Of a stretch of 64,000 nucleotides of DNA, positions 27,644 to 36,786 are shown one piece after another. A program made the translations under genes and the position numbers. Within the stretch, counting starts at the first letter, position 1. Every line of letters begins with the position of its first letter. Under the pieces are notes generated by a model. It was not told the origin of the DNA and made no database searches. It saw only the letters and a list, made by a program, of their open reading frames with translations. The DNA is from Methylophaga sp. (lineage in GTDB: Bacteria; Pseudomonadota; Gammaproteobacteria; Nitrosococcales; Methylophagaceae). The DNA is taken from positions 53,162-117,161 of the forward strand of contig JALSLH010000025.1 of the NCBI GenBank assembly GCA_026988435.1. Reading direction: 5' to 3'.

Positions 27644-28903
27644 ATGATTAGAATTTTACTACTTTCTTTAATGATAATGAACTGCGCGTGGGCACAGCCG
27701 TTAGATAGAATTGTTGCTGTGGTCAACAATGAAGTATTGCTTGAAAGTGAGCGGAATGATTTGGAGCAAACGATTCGCAAGCAGTTACAACAGCGCAATG
27801 CTGCGATACCTCCAGCTGAAATTTTAAGTGAGCAAGTATTAGAACGCTTGATCATGAAACGCTTGCAAATGCAAAAAGCAGCAAATATAGGTGTTCGGGT
27901 GGGAGATGATGCATTGAACGCAGCGCTTACTCAGATTGCAGCAAATAACGATTTATCATTACGCGGCTTTCGCGATCTATTAGAAGACGATGGTATTGAT
28001 TTTATTGATTTCAGGGAATCTATTCGAGAAGAAATGACTATCAATCGATTACGAAAAGCGGTAGTTGAAGATAAGATTCTTGTATCAGATAGAGAAATCG
28101 ATGGTTATTTAACAACGCAATCAGTACAGGGTGGAAAAGAACAAAGCTATCGTTTGTTTCATATCTTAGTGAGTGTTCCTGATGCGGCGGAGCCCGAAGA
28201 AGTTCAACAGGCTCAGCAAAAGCTAAAAAAAATACAAAGTTTATTAGATCAAGGTACGCCATTTACTGAAGTAGCCGCGGGATACTCTGATGGTCAAAAT
28301 GCACTTGAAGGCGGCTTACTTGGTTGGCGGAAAAAAGGTGAATTACCATCATTATTTGCTGATGTTGTGCCCACGCTAGAGGTGGGTAAGGTGAGCTCAG
28401 TACTACGTAGTGGTAGTGGATTTCATTTGGTGATGGTAGCAGAGAAGAAAAGCGAAGAATCGCATATGGTGAAACAAACCTTGGCAAGTCATATTTTAAT
28501 CAAGACAAATGAGTTAACAAGTGATGATGAAGCAAAAAAACGCCTACTACAGTTGCGTGAAAGATTGCAAAATGGTGATGATTTTGCAGAGCTAGCAAGA
28601 GCGCATTCTGATGATACAGGTAGTGCTATTGATGGTGGTAGTTTAGGGTGGACGAGTCCGGGAGTGATGGTGCCTGAATTTGAAGAAAAAATGAATGAGT
28701 TAGCCGTTGGTGAAATTAGTGATGTTTTTAAAAGTCGGTTTGGTTGGCATATTATAAAAGTAGTTGAGCGCCGAGAAGAGAATATGGCAGAAGAATTTAA
28801 TCGAAATCGGGCACGCGCTCAAATCCGTAAACGTAAAATTGAAGAAGATTTAGAAAGTTGGTTGCGACAACTACGTGATGAAGCTTATGTGGAGTATCGT
28901 TGA
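27644..28903 (+). CDS. surA: Periplasmic chaperone SurA
   Basis: Chaperone and isomerase that escorts outer-membrane beta-barrels, including LptD. It has 419 residues: signal peptide (about 1-17, CAWA-QP), N-terminal chaperone region (RIVAVVNNEVLLESE), and two PpiC/parvulin domains (about 160-265 and 275-375) with the blocks YRLFHILVSVP and LASHILIKTN. The C-terminal helix completes the core. It ends inside the pdxA TTG start. Confidence 0.96.
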   Translation: MIRILLLSLMIMNCAWAQPLDRIVAVVNNEVLLESERNDLEQTIRKQLQQRNAAIPPAEILSEQVLERLIMKRLQMQKAANIGVRVGDDALNAALTQIAANNDLSLRGFRDLLEDDGIDFIDFRESIREEMTINRLRKAVVEDKILVSDREIDGYLTTQSVQGGKEQSYRLFHILVSVPDAAEPEEVQQAQQKLKKIQSLLDQGTPFTEVAAGYSDGQNALEGGLLGWRKKGELPSLFADVVPTLEVGKVSSVLRSGSGFHLVMVAEKKSEESHMVKQTLASHILIKTNELTSDDEAKKRLLQLRERLQNGDDFAELARAHSDDTGSAIDGGSLGWTSPGVMVPEFEEKMNELAVGEISDVFKSRFGWHIIKVVERREENMAEEFNRNRARAQIRKRKIEEDLESWLRQLRDEAYVEYR

Positions 28904-29898
28904 CTTTCTGTCCGCGGATTGTGGTCACTGCAGGTGAGCCTGCAGGCATAGGTCCGGAATTATGTGTGCAGATCGCACAATATCAACAACAATGTGAGCT
29001 TATAGTTATCGCTGATCCTGCATTGTTAAAGCAGAGTAATGATAATTTAGGCCTGTCTGTAGCGTTAGAGCTTTTCGATAAAAATAAGCCCGCCACCATT
29101 TCAAAGAAAAATAGCTTGAAGTATCTGCCAAAAAAATTGGCTGCGCCAGTTCAAGCTGGAATTTTGAATAAAAAAAATGCGCCTTATGTTTTGGCCTCAT
29201 TACAAAAAGCATTAGATGGTTGTTTAACAAAGCAATTTGATGCTGTTGTGACTGCTCCGGTACACAAAGGTATTATTAATGATGCTGGAGTAGCCTTTAC
29301 TGGGCATACTGAGTTTTTTGCTGATGGAGCCGATGTTCAACAAGTGGTGATGATGCTTGCTACACCAGAGTTACGAGTTGCATTAGCTACAACGCATTTG
29401 CCCCTCAATAAAGTCAGCAAAGCGATTACGCAGCAATCATTAACACGTGTGATAGAGATTATAAATATAAGCTTACAGCAGCAAGTAGGTATCCCTCATC
29501 CACGTATTGCCGTATGTGGACTTAATCCTCATGCGGGCGAAGATGGCCATTTAGGACGAGAAGAAATTGATATTATTTCACCCGTCATCGAAAGATTATC
29601 GCAACAGGGACTAGCTTTATCAGGACCTTGGCCCGCAGATACGATTTTTGTGGCAGAAAAACTTGCTAATTATGATGTGGTGTTGGCGATGTATCATGAC
29701 CAAGGTTTACCCGTTCTGAAGCATCGAGGCTTTGGTAAGGCAGTGAATGTGACCCTCGGTTTACCTTTTATACGAACGTCTGTTGATCATGGCACTGCGT
29801 TAGATTTAGCGGGCACAGGAAAGGCAAATAGTAGCAGTCTACAAGCAGCAATTGATATGGCAGTTGATATGGCAAAAAGAAAAAAAGATCATGAGTAA
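28900..29898 (+). CDS. pdxA: 4-hydroxythreonine-4-phosphate dehydrogenase
   Basis: Vitamin B6 synthesis enzyme that oxidises 4-phosphohydroxythreonine. It has 332 residues. Conserved blocks are TAGEPAGIGPEL, VTAPVHKGIINDAGVAFTGHTEF, GLNPHAGEDGHLGREE and AMYHDQGLPVLKH; the metal-binding histidines lie in these. The start is a TTG that overlaps the surA TGA (TTGA); there is no better ATG near the conserved N-terminus. It overlaps rsmA by 8 nt. Confidence 0.95.
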   Translation: MTFCPRIVVTAGEPAGIGPELCVQIAQYQQQCELIVIADPALLKQSNDNLGLSVALELFDKNKPATISKKNSLKYLPKKLAAPVQAGILNKKNAPYVLASLQKALDGCLTKQFDAVVTAPVHKGIINDAGVAFTGHTEFFADGADVQQVVMMLATPELRVALATTHLPLNKVSKAITQQSLTRVIEIINISLQQQVGIPHPRIAVCGLNPHAGEDGHLGREEIDIISPVIERLSQQGLALSGPWPADTIFVAEKLANYDVVLAMYHDQGLPVLKHRGFGKAVNVTLGLPFIRTSVDHGTALDLAGTGKANSSSLQAAIDMAVDMAKRKKDHE

Positions 29899-30694
29899 AA
29901 GGCCATATCCAAAAGCTAGGAAGCGCTTCGGACAAAATTTTTTACAAGATCAGTCTGTTATTGACGATATTATTGCCGCAATTGCTCCACAGCGAGGACA
30001 GCACATCGTTGAAATTGGTCCAGGACGTGCCGCATTAACAGCACCGCTTTTACAAAATAGTGATCAATTAGATGTGATTGAATTAGACCGTGATCTCGTC
30101 CCGCTATTACAAATGCAGTTTTCAGCATATAACAATTTGACCATCCATCAGGCAGATGCATTGAGTTTTGATTATCGAGCATTAGTAAATGAACAAGAAA
30201 AATTACGTATTGTAGGTAATCTTCCTTACAACATTACGACACCCTTATTATTTCATTTATTGGCACAATCTGACTGCATTGAAGATATGTGCTTTATGTT
30301 GCAGCGCGAGGTTGTAGAGCGAATTTGTGCGCAACCGGGAACTAAACAATATGGTCGTTTAAGTATTATGGTGCAATATCAGTGTCAGGCAGAGCTAGTT
30401 TTTCTTGTACCAGCTGAGGCATTTTATCCTGTTCCTAAAGTGGAGTCTGCCATTTTATATTTAAATCCATATCCAGAAAGTGGCTATATCAGTGGTAATG
30501 TAGATGTTGAAGCGCTAGGGAAAATTGTTACTCAGGCTTTTTCTCAAAGACGGAAAACAATCGCTAACACATTGAAAAGAATAGTAAGCCCGGAGCTTAT
30601 TGTAGAAGCAGGTATCAACTTAGAACAACGTCCGGAAACAATATCCATTACACAATATGTTGCGTTAACACGGCTTTGGTTGGCTTCACTCTAA
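29891..30694 (+). CDS. rsmA: 16S rRNA dimethyladenosine methyltransferase
   Basis: Dimethylates two adjacent adenines near the 3' end of 16S rRNA during 30S maturation. The ATG at 29891 gives 267 residues starting MSKRPYPKARKRFGQNFLQD, the standard RsmA/KsgA opening; an in-frame ATG at 29852 inside pdxA adds a non-conserved leader. SAM motif I is VEIGPGRAALT and the catalytic motif is NLPYNITTPLLFHLL. It overlaps pdxA by 8 nt, so translation is coupled. A perfect palindrome spans its stop codon. Confidence 0.95.
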   Translation: MSKRPYPKARKRFGQNFLQDQSVIDDIIAAIAPQRGQHIVEIGPGRAALTAPLLQNSDQLDVIELDRDLVPLLQMQFSAYNNLTIHQADALSFDYRALVNEQEKLRIVGNLPYNITTPLLFHLLAQSDCIEDMCFMLQREVVERICAQPGTKQYGRLSIMVQYQCQAELVFLVPAEAFYPVPKVESAILYLNPYPESGYISGNVDVEALGKIVTQAFSQRRKTIANTLKRIVSPELIVEAGINLEQRPETISITQYVALTRLWLASL

Positions 30695-30714
30695 GGTGAT
30701 AAATTTATCACCTT
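30693..30714. promoter_or_regulatory. 22-bp perfect palindrome after rsmA
   Basis: Eleven-bp half site AAGGTGATAAA followed directly by its reverse complement, starting inside the rsmA stop codon. No T run follows on either strand, so it is a weak terminator candidate; the gapless symmetry fits an operator for a dimeric regulator acting on the downstream HU gene. Confidence 0.5.
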
Positions 30715-30781
30715 GCGAGCATAAGCAACTGTATGAAAAGAAATTGTTTGATTAGTATAAACACAATCCCTAATTTGTGGG

Positions 30782-30810
30782 TTGACAGGCTGTTTTCGCT
30801 GTAGTTATAT
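30782..30810 (+). promoter_or_regulatory. Sigma-70 promoter of the HU gene
   Basis: Consensus -35 TTGACA (30782-30787) and -10 TTATAT (30805-30810) with 17-bp spacing, about 80 bp upstream of the hupB start. This leaves a leader of about 75 nt, GC-richer than its surroundings. It may also drive the following two tRNAs. Confidence 0.75.
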
Positions 30811-30892
30811 ACACGTTCCCCCGTAGGGCTGGATCGGTTAGATTGTCTGGTGGGACATATAATAATTTTAAGTTAACGAGAGGAATTAAGTT

Positions 30893-31165
30893 GTGAATAA
30901 ATCTGAATTAATTGATGCAGTGGCAAGTGCGGCTGACATTTCAAAAGCAAAAGCAGCATTAGCAGTAGACGGCATGACAGGTGCAGTAACAAAAGCACTT
31001 AGTGGTGGCGATCAAGTAACATTAGTAGGCTTTGGAACATTCTCTGTTCGTGACCGCGCAGCACGCACAGGTCGTAATCCACGCACAGGCGAAGAAATCC
31101 AAATTAAAGCAGCAAAAATTCCTGCATTTAAAGCTGGTAAGGCTTTAAAGGATGCTGTAAACTAG
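30893..31165 (+). CDS. hupB: DNA-binding protein HU-beta
   Basis: Histone-like nucleoid protein that bends DNA. It has 90 residues, the standard size, with [11 protein letters not shown] at the start and the DNA-binding arm signature [26 protein letters not shown]. The start is GTG, preceded by GAGAGGA. In Pseudomonas and relatives hupB lies between lon and ppiD; here ppiD and fabI follow as expected, but lon is replaced upstream by the pdxA-rsmA block. Confidence 0.97.
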   Translation: MNKSELIDAVASAADISKAKAALAVDGMTGAVTKALSGGDQVTLVGFGTFSVRDRAARTGRNPRTGEEIQIKAAKIPAFKAGKALKDAVN

Positions 31166-31177
31166 CGAACTTTTCTG

Positions 31178-31253
31178 GGGTGTTTAGCTCAGCTGGGAGA
31201 GCATCGCCCTTACAAGGCGAGGGTCGGGGGTTCGATCCCCTCAACACCCACCA
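31178..31253 (+). tRNA. tRNA-Val (anticodon TAC)
   Basis: A 76-nt gene with CCA encoded: acceptor GGGTGTT / AACACCC, D-arm AGCTCAGCTGGGAGAGC, anticodon loop CTTACAA (TAC), T-arm CGGGGGTTCGATCCCCT. It starts 12 bp after the hupB stop and is probably processed from the hupB transcript. Confidence 0.97.
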
Positions 31254-31262
31254 GATAAATTA

Positions 31263-31339
31263 GGAGCGGTAGTTCAGCTGGTTAGAATGCTGGCCTGTCA
31301 CGCCGGAGGTCGCGGGTTCGAATCCCGTCCGCTCCGCCA
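31263..31339 (+). tRNA. tRNA-Asp (anticodon GTC)
   Basis: A 77-nt gene with CCA encoded: acceptor GGAGCGG / CCGCTCC, anticodon loop CTGTCAC (GTC), T-arm GCGGGTTCGAATCCCGT. It lies 9 bp after tRNA-Val and is followed by a strong terminator. Confidence 0.97.
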
Positions 31340-31350
31340 GTTAAATCTAA

Positions 31351-31380
31351 GAAGGCGCATTAAAATGCGCCTTTTTTTTT
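31351..31380 (+). terminator. Terminator after hupB-tRNA-Val-tRNA-Asp
   Basis: Stem AGGCGCAT / ATGCGCCT with a 4-nt loop followed by a run of nine T, 11 bp after tRNA-Asp. It separates this unit from ppiD. Confidence 0.92.
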
Positions 31381-31408
31381 GCATACTTATTATTGAAGGT
31401 TTTCTTCT

Positions 31409-33298
31409 ATGTTAAATTTCATTCGCGTTCATGCTCAAGGCTGGGTTGCTTGGTTTATTGTAGGGCTAATTAGTATCCCATTTGCTTTATGGGGAGTTAA
31501 CTCGTATTTAACTGGGCCTTCAAGCGTTGTGATTGCTAAAATTAATGGCGAAGAAGTGCCACAAGCAGAATACCAGCAAGCACTACAGCAATACCGTGAT
31601 CAAATGAGAGCGAGATTGGGTGAAAAATTTGATCCTGAAGTATTCGATCGCTTTGAAATTAAGCAAGCTGTCTTAAATGGTATTGTGGATAAAAAATTAT
31701 TACGAATGGCTAGCCATGATATTGGTCAACAAGTCAGTGATAAAAGTATATTGAATAATATTCGTTCAACACCTGCTTTCCAGAAAGATGGCCAGTTTGA
31801 TTCTGACACCTATAATCGATTGTTAGCACGCTCAGGCTTAACGCCAAGCCGATTTGAAGCACAATTACGTTCGGATATGTTAAGTCAGGAAATTAGCAGC
31901 AATATTCAGCAATCTGAAGTTCTAGGCAATTATTTGCTAAATGATATATCTAGACTAGAAAATCAGGTTCGTGAAGTTGCTTATGGTGTGGTTTATATAA
32001 AAGATAAAGCAGATTCAATAACAATAAATGATATTGCTGTTCGTGATTATTATGAAAAACATGCAGCGAGTTATTTGGCGCCAGAACAAATGGTGGTTGA
32101 TTATATTGAATTATCTGTTGATGATCTTAGTGATGCTATTGAATTTGATGAAGAAAAGTTAAAACAATTCTATGCTGACAATGAAAGTCAATTTATTGGT
32201 CCAGAGCAGCGTCAAATTAGCCATATACTATTAGAACAAGATGAAAAACAGGCCTTAGAATCATATTCTGTTATTAAAGCAAGCATAGAAGCTGGCGATA
32301 GTTTTGCTGATTTGGCTTCTAAATATTCACAAGATCCTGGTTCGTCTATGAATGGTGGTGATTTGGGGCTGTTTCAGCGTAAAGATATTGAACCTGCTTT
32401 TGAAAAATCAGTTTTTGATGATATGAGTGAAGGTGACATTAGCGAACTGATTAAAACTGAGTTTGGTTACCACATAATCTTACTAACTAAAATTCAAGCC
32501 GGTGAAGGGCAGTCTTATGCAGAAGCTAAACAAGACATTGAAAAGATGTATAAACAACAGCAGGCAGAAGAGTTATTTTATGAGAAAGCACAACTATTAG
32601 CTGATCTTAGCTATGAAAATCCAGATGATTTACAAATTGCTTCTGAAGAGCTTGGTTTAGAAATAAAAACAAGCCCTAGCTTTGCACGTGGTGGTGGCAG
32701 TGGCATAGCATCAGAAAGAAAAGTGATTACAGCTGCATTTAGTGAAGATGTATTGGTCAATGACTTAAATAGTTCAGTTATTGAGTTAAGTAAAACACGG
32801 ATGCTTGTACTACATAAGAATAAATATACTCAATCGTCACAATTACCCTTTGAGTCTGTTGCGCCTAGTATTCGGGAACAACTTCGGTATGAATTGGCAC
32901 GTGAGGAAGCAAAAGAGCAAGGTCTAGCTATTATTGAGAAGCTTAAAGCCGGTGAGACAGCCTCTAACTTATTTAAGGAGGATGGCTGGCAATCAGAGCA
33001 ATTAGTAAACCGGGCGAATACAGTGGTGAATAGGCAGATATTAAGGCAAGCCTTTTCTACACCAAGGCCGGATAAATCGAATCAATATTCTGGGTTTATA
33101 GCAGAGAATGGTAATTATATTGTTGTTCAAGTATCGGCTGTACTAGAAGGTGATAGTATTCCTGAGGATTATCCGCAAAAAGAAAAAGATAAGTTACAAG
33201 CCTATCTGATGTCGACATATAGTGATAGTGAGTTACGTGCTTTTATTGCTGGTTTAAAAGAGTCAGCTGAGATAGAAGTCTATGAGCAATTTTTGTAA
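31409..33298 (+). CDS. ppiD: Membrane-anchored periplasmic folding factor PpiD
   Basis: Chaperone at the periplasmic exit of the Sec translocon. It has 629 residues: a single TM helix near the start (about 12-33, WVAWFIVGLISIPFALWGV), a SurA-like N-terminal chaperone part (about 40-220), one PpiC parvulin domain (about 265-370, with ISHILLEQDE and KTEFGYHIILL), and a long C-terminal region. The type and length are as expected. It is flanked by the tRNA terminator and by family B element copy 2. Confidence 0.94.
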   Translation: MLNFIRVHAQGWVAWFIVGLISIPFALWGVNSYLTGPSSVVIAKINGEEVPQAEYQQALQQYRDQMRARLGEKFDPEVFDRFEIKQAVLNGIVDKKLLRMASHDIGQQVSDKSILNNIRSTPAFQKDGQFDSDTYNRLLARSGLTPSRFEAQLRSDMLSQEISSNIQQSEVLGNYLLNDISRLENQVREVAYGVVYIKDKADSITINDIAVRDYYEKHAASYLAPEQMVVDYIELSVDDLSDAIEFDEEKLKQFYADNESQFIGPEQRQISHILLEQDEKQALESYSVIKASIEAGDSFADLASKYSQDPGSSMNGGDLGLFQRKDIEPAFEKSVFDDMSEGDISELIKTEFGYHIILLTKIQAGEGQSYAEAKQDIEKMYKQQQAEELFYEKAQLLADLSYENPDDLQIASEELGLEIKTSPSFARGGGSGIASERKVITAAFSEDVLVNDLNSSVIELSKTRMLVLHKNKYTQSSQLPFESVAPSIREQLRYELAREEAKEQGLAIIEKLKAGETASNLFKEDGWQSEQLVNRANTVVNRQILRQAFSTPRPDKSNQYSGFIAENGNYIVVQVSAVLEGDSIPEDYPQKEKDKLQAYLMSTYSDSELRAFIAGLKESAEIEVYEQFL

Positions 33299-33311
33299 GC
33301 AATAAAAGATC

Positions 33312-33577
33312 TATACCCGTGACCATTCAATCTGTAGATTTCAGAGTTTAGCACAAGCACCAGAGCAAGGCGCAATGTGAAGGCAATGACTAGTCCTTGT
33401 CAAACATTGCAACGCGGCACTGGCGTTTGTGCTAATCTCCCACAGGGCAAGAGAATAAGCCACACTCTTCGTCGTTATAAAGTCTTAAATTAGAATGACT
33501 AATTCTGCGACTTTATGCCTAGAACAGTATGGCTTCTTCTCCTGCTGAATTCTGCAGATTGAATGGTCAGGGGTATA
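33312..33577. repeat. Palindromic MITE-like element, family B, copy 2 (inverted)
   Basis: 266 bp, the same length as the element at 27302-27567 but in the opposite orientation and nearly identical by eye, including both internal hairpins. Its ends read TATACCCGTGACCATTCAAT on the left and, on the minus strand, TATACCCCTGACCATTCAAT on the right. It begins 13 bp after the ppiD stop and abuts the ppiD/fabI terminator hairpin. No coding capacity. Confidence 0.88.
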
Positions 33578-33581
33578 GAAT

Positions 33582-33612
33582 AAAAAAGAGGCCATTACGG
33601 CCTCTTTTTTTG
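33582..33612. terminator. Bidirectional terminator between ppiD and fabI
   Basis: Stem AAAAAAGAGGCC / GGCCTCTTTTTT with a 5-nt loop gives a GC stem with A tract and T tract on both strands, so it can serve ppiD from the left and fabI from the right. Confidence 0.9.
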
Positions 33613-33632
33613 AGCTTTATTTGGGTGTGTTG

Positions 33633-34418
33633 TTAGCCGGTAATACCTACGATATTAAAACCACTATCTACATAGGTAATTTCGCCAGTAACACCTGACG
33701 CTAAGTCTGAGCACAGAAATGCTGAGACATTACCCACTTCTTCGATAGTCACATTGCGACGCAATGGCGATGCTGCTGCGCCTTGAGCAAGTTTCTTACT
33801 AAAATCAGCAATACCTGCCGATGCTAATGTTTTTATAGGTCCAGCTGAAACGGCATTGACGCGTGTACCTTCTGGACCAAGAGATAGCGCCATGTAGCGA
33901 ACACTAGCTTCTAAGCTTGCTTTAGCTATTCCCATAACATTATAGTTCTCAATAGCGCGTTCGGCACCTAGATAACTCAATGTTAGCAATGAACCATTTC
34001 GTCCAGCCATCATCGATTTTCCCGCCTTGGCTAACGCTGCAAAACTATATGCACTGATATCATGCGCGATAGCAAAACCTTCACGTGTCACACTGTCCAC
34101 ATAGCTACCTTGCAATTGTTCACGTGGTGCAAAAGCAACAGCATGAATAATGGTATCAAGCCCATCCCAATGTTGGCTAAGCTGCTCGAAAACAGCATCA
34201 ATTTGCTCGTCACTAGAAACATCACATGGAAAAAGTAGGCTGGGATCTGCGCCACATTCAGTAGCAATTTTTTCAACGCGAGATTTTAATTTATCAGTTT
34301 GATAAGTGAAGGCGAGTTCAGCACCTTCTCGTGCCATAGCAAGTGCAATGCCTGAAGCGATAGAACGAGGACTTGCAACGCCTACAATAAGTACGCGTTT
34401 ACCTTGTAAAAACCCCAT
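33633..34418 (-). CDS. fabI: Enoyl-[acyl-carrier-protein] reductase (NADH) FabI
   Basis: Final reduction step of the fatty-acid elongation cycle, and the target of triclosan. It has 261 residues of SDR fold, with the nucleotide-binding start [13 protein letters not shown] and the catalytic triad Y149/Y159/K166 in [19 protein letters not shown]. The residue equivalent to Gly93 of E. coli FabI is A95 ([11 protein letters not shown]). The hupB-ppiD-fabI order is shared with Pseudomonas. It is monocistronic and ends at the shared terminator. Confidence 0.97.
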   Translation of the reverse strand: MGFLQGKRVLIVGVASPRSIASGIALAMAREGAELAFTYQTDKLKSRVEKIATECGADPSLLFPCDVSSDEQIDAVFEQLSQHWDGLDTIIHAVAFAPREQLQGSYVDSVTREGFAIAHDISAYSFAALAKAGKSMMAGRNGSLLTLSYLGAERAIENYNVMGIAKASLEASVRYMALSLGPEGTRVNAVSAGPIKTLASAGIADFSKKLAQGAAASPLRRNVTIEEVGNVSAFLCSDLASGVTGEITYVDSGFNIVGITG

Positions 34419-34641
34419 GTTTGTCTCCTAGATTTATTTGATAAAGTAAGTTAAACAGACTTACTCATTTTATAAGCAAGTAGTTTGAGTCTTAATGCTT
34501 GTCATAGTATAACAAGGCATTAGCTATGTGAGAAAGATAAAGCGGTTCTAGGCATTAATTATTTGGTATCATATGACTCTGAATTAACAGCAATCCCACT
34601 AACTAATGAACTTTGATTAACATTTAGGTTCTGAGTATAGA

Positions 34642-35178
34642 ATGAAACTACCACTCACATTATTTTCAATTTTCAGTGTTCTATTTTTCAGTGCTATTTC
34701 AAACCGGTTATCTGCTACAGAACAGTCACAACAGTTAATCACAGCCGGTTGGCTAGAAAGTGTTTTATTGCAGCCTGAAAATATTAGAATGCGTGCAAAG
34801 CTAGATACGGGGGCTAAAACATCTTCGCTACATGCTGTTGACATAAAGCGTTTTGAAAAAAAAGGTGCACCGTGGGTGAGTTTCCGTACTGGTGTAGATG
34901 AAATGGTACAAATTAACTTACCATTGATTCGTGATGTCAAAATTAAAGACCATAAGTTTAAAGCGGCAGTTAGACCCGTAGTTGAAATGAGTATTTGTCT
35001 CCATAATCAAATTTTTACAGGTGAATTTAGCTTGATTGATCGAAGCCAATTTAATTACCCGATTCTCTTAGGGAGAGCATTATTACAACAGGGGATAATT
35101 GTCGATCCTTCACAGACTTTTACTGTTCGAGCAAAGAAGAAGAAATGTGAAATTTTATTGAACACGGATGAGAAATAA
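34642..35178 (+). CDS. Retropepsin-like peptidase, PF05618 ('ATP-dependent zinc protease' family)
   Basis: A 178-residue secreted or membrane-tethered protein with an N-terminal hydrophobic signal (about 1-24). It contains the family motif MRAKLDTGAKTSSLHA, where D55-T56-G57 is a retropepsin-like Asp-Thr-Gly. The later ILLGRALLQQGIIVDPSQTF completes the fold. Older databases call this family an ATP-dependent zinc protease; the DTG motif argues for an aspartic peptidase fold. It leads a run with the 7TM transglutaminase-like and ATP-grasp genes that recurs in many gammaproteobacteria. Substrate unknown. Confidence 0.85.
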   Translation: MKLPLTLFSIFSVLFFSAISNRLSATEQSQQLITAGWLESVLLQPENIRMRAKLDTGAKTSSLHAVDIKRFEKKGAPWVSFRTGVDEMVQINLPLIRDVKIKDHKFKAAVRPVVEMSICLHNQIFTGEFSLIDRSQFNYPILLGRALLQQGIIVDPSQTFTVRAKKKKCEILLNTDEK

Positions 35179-35208
35179 ACTGTACATTTGTGGCAGGGAG
35201 AAAATGCA

Positions 35209-36756
35209 TTGAAAAACTTACATGTAAAGTTGCTGGCACTGGCCCTATTAATATTTGCATCTAGCCTTATCTTTTATAAAGTTTCAACTTTAGGTTTGCC
35301 ACTATTTCCAAGTGATGATATTGAAGTGTGGAGTGTAGAAGCACGTTTAGCATTTACTGCGAAGAAAGGGCCACTAAAAGCGCAGTTTATGTTGCCGACC
35401 ATTTCACCTGGTTACATGATGATTGATGAAAACTATGTTTCAGGTAAATATGGTTTGGCGGTAACGACTGTTGATAAAAATCGTGTAGCAGAATGGGCTG
35501 TTCGCCGAGCTCGAGGCGAACAAGTATTGTATTATTATTTACAATTAGCGCGTGATAATGATGAAGCTAAGCAATCTATTTCAAAGCAGGATAAATCGAC
35601 AGTTGCGGCTCCTAGTATACCTCAATATCCAGAAGATACAGCAACAGCAATCACCGCCTTATTGGAAGAAGTGCGTCAAAAATCAGCAGATGTAAAAACG
35701 TTTACACGTGAATTGTTATTGCGCTTTAATTCAGAAATACCCGATGAAAACGTTCAAATATTATTGAGCAAGGTGAACACAATAGGCGAGCGAGTTGATT
35801 TAATTAGGCTTGTACTCGCAGGAGCCCGAATTCCCTCTAGAACAGTGAATGTATTATTTCTGCGTGAAGGTGCTCGCCATAGTAAATTAGTACCTTGGCT
35901 ACAAGTTCATAATGAACAAGAATGGCTTTCTTTTAATCCTGAGAATAGTGCAAGTGAATTGCCTGATAATGTGCTCATTTGGGAGAATGCAGAACAAGCA
36001 ATATTCAATGTTGATGGCGGCAAAGAGAGTAGTTTAGACTTTGCGATAAGCCGTCATACTCAAGAGCCTATTCGTTTAGCAGAACAACGGGCACGAGAAA
36101 TGGATTCTAGAGCAATGGAGTTTTCTTTATTCAGCCTGCCAATACAAACACAAAATGTATATCGAATACTATTAATGGTGCCGCTGGGTGCGCTATTAAT
36201 TGTCTTATTACGAAATGTTGTGGGTATCAAAACCTTTGGTACATTTATGCCGATATTGATTGCATTAGCTTTTCGTGAAACGGAGTTACTTTGGGGTGTA
36301 TTTCTATTTACATTAATCGTAGGGCTAGGGCTTGCCATACGATTTTATCTGGAATATTTGCAATTATTGTTGGTGCCGAGGTTGGCAGCAGTGCTAACGA
36401 TTGTGATTATTTTAATGACGGCAGTTACTGTATTTAGTCACAAACTAGGATTTGAACAAGGCTTATCTATTGCTTTATTCCCGATGGTTATTCTAGCGAT
36501 GACCATTGAGCGTATGTCGCTGATATGGGAAGAACACGGCCCTTCAGAAGCATTGCAACAAGGCTTTGGAAGTTTGGTTGTGGCGGCCTTGGGCTTTTTG
36601 CTTATGAGTAACGATACAATGGAACATATGATTTTTGTATTCCCTGAAATATTATTAATACTTTTAGCTGCCATGTTATTACTTGGAAGGTATACCGGAT
36701 ATCGATTAACGGAATTATGGCGCTTTCGTGCCAGCTTAGCTAAAGACGATGGCTAA
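35209..36756 (+). CDS. Inactive transglutaminase-like 7TM membrane protein
   Basis: About 515 residues from a TTG start at 35209, chosen because AGGGAG lies 8 nt upstream and MKNLHVKLLALALLIF gives a clean first TM; an earlier TTG at 35188 lacks a ribosome site. It has an N-terminal TM (about 5-24), a periplasmic transglutaminase-like domain (about 150-290, with VDLIRLVLAGARIPSRTVNVLF), and about seven C-terminal TM helices (from about 320). The family is annotated as inactive transglutaminase with a 7TM domain. It sits between the retropepsin-like and ATP-grasp genes, and the three probably form one pathway. Confidence 0.85.
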   Translation: MKNLHVKLLALALLIFASSLIFYKVSTLGLPLFPSDDIEVWSVEARLAFTAKKGPLKAQFMLPTISPGYMMIDENYVSGKYGLAVTTVDKNRVAEWAVRRARGEQVLYYYLQLARDNDEAKQSISKQDKSTVAAPSIPQYPEDTATAITALLEEVRQKSADVKTFTRELLLRFNSEIPDENVQILLSKVNTIGERVDLIRLVLAGARIPSRTVNVLFLREGARHSKLVPWLQVHNEQEWLSFNPENSASELPDNVLIWENAEQAIFNVDGGKESSLDFAISRHTQEPIRLAEQRAREMDSRAMEFSLFSLPIQTQNVYRILLMVPLGALLIVLLRNVVGIKTFGTFMPILIALAFRETELLWGVFLFTLIVGLGLAIRFYLEYLQLLLVPRLAAVLTIVIILMTAVTVFSHKLGFEQGLSIALFPMVILAMTIERMSLIWEEHGPSEALQQGFGSLVVAALGFLLMSNDTMEHMIFVFPEILLILLAAMLLLGRYTGYRLTELWRFRASLAKDDG

Positions 36757-36786
36757 ACTTATTATTCAACACATAGGTTTGTCATA

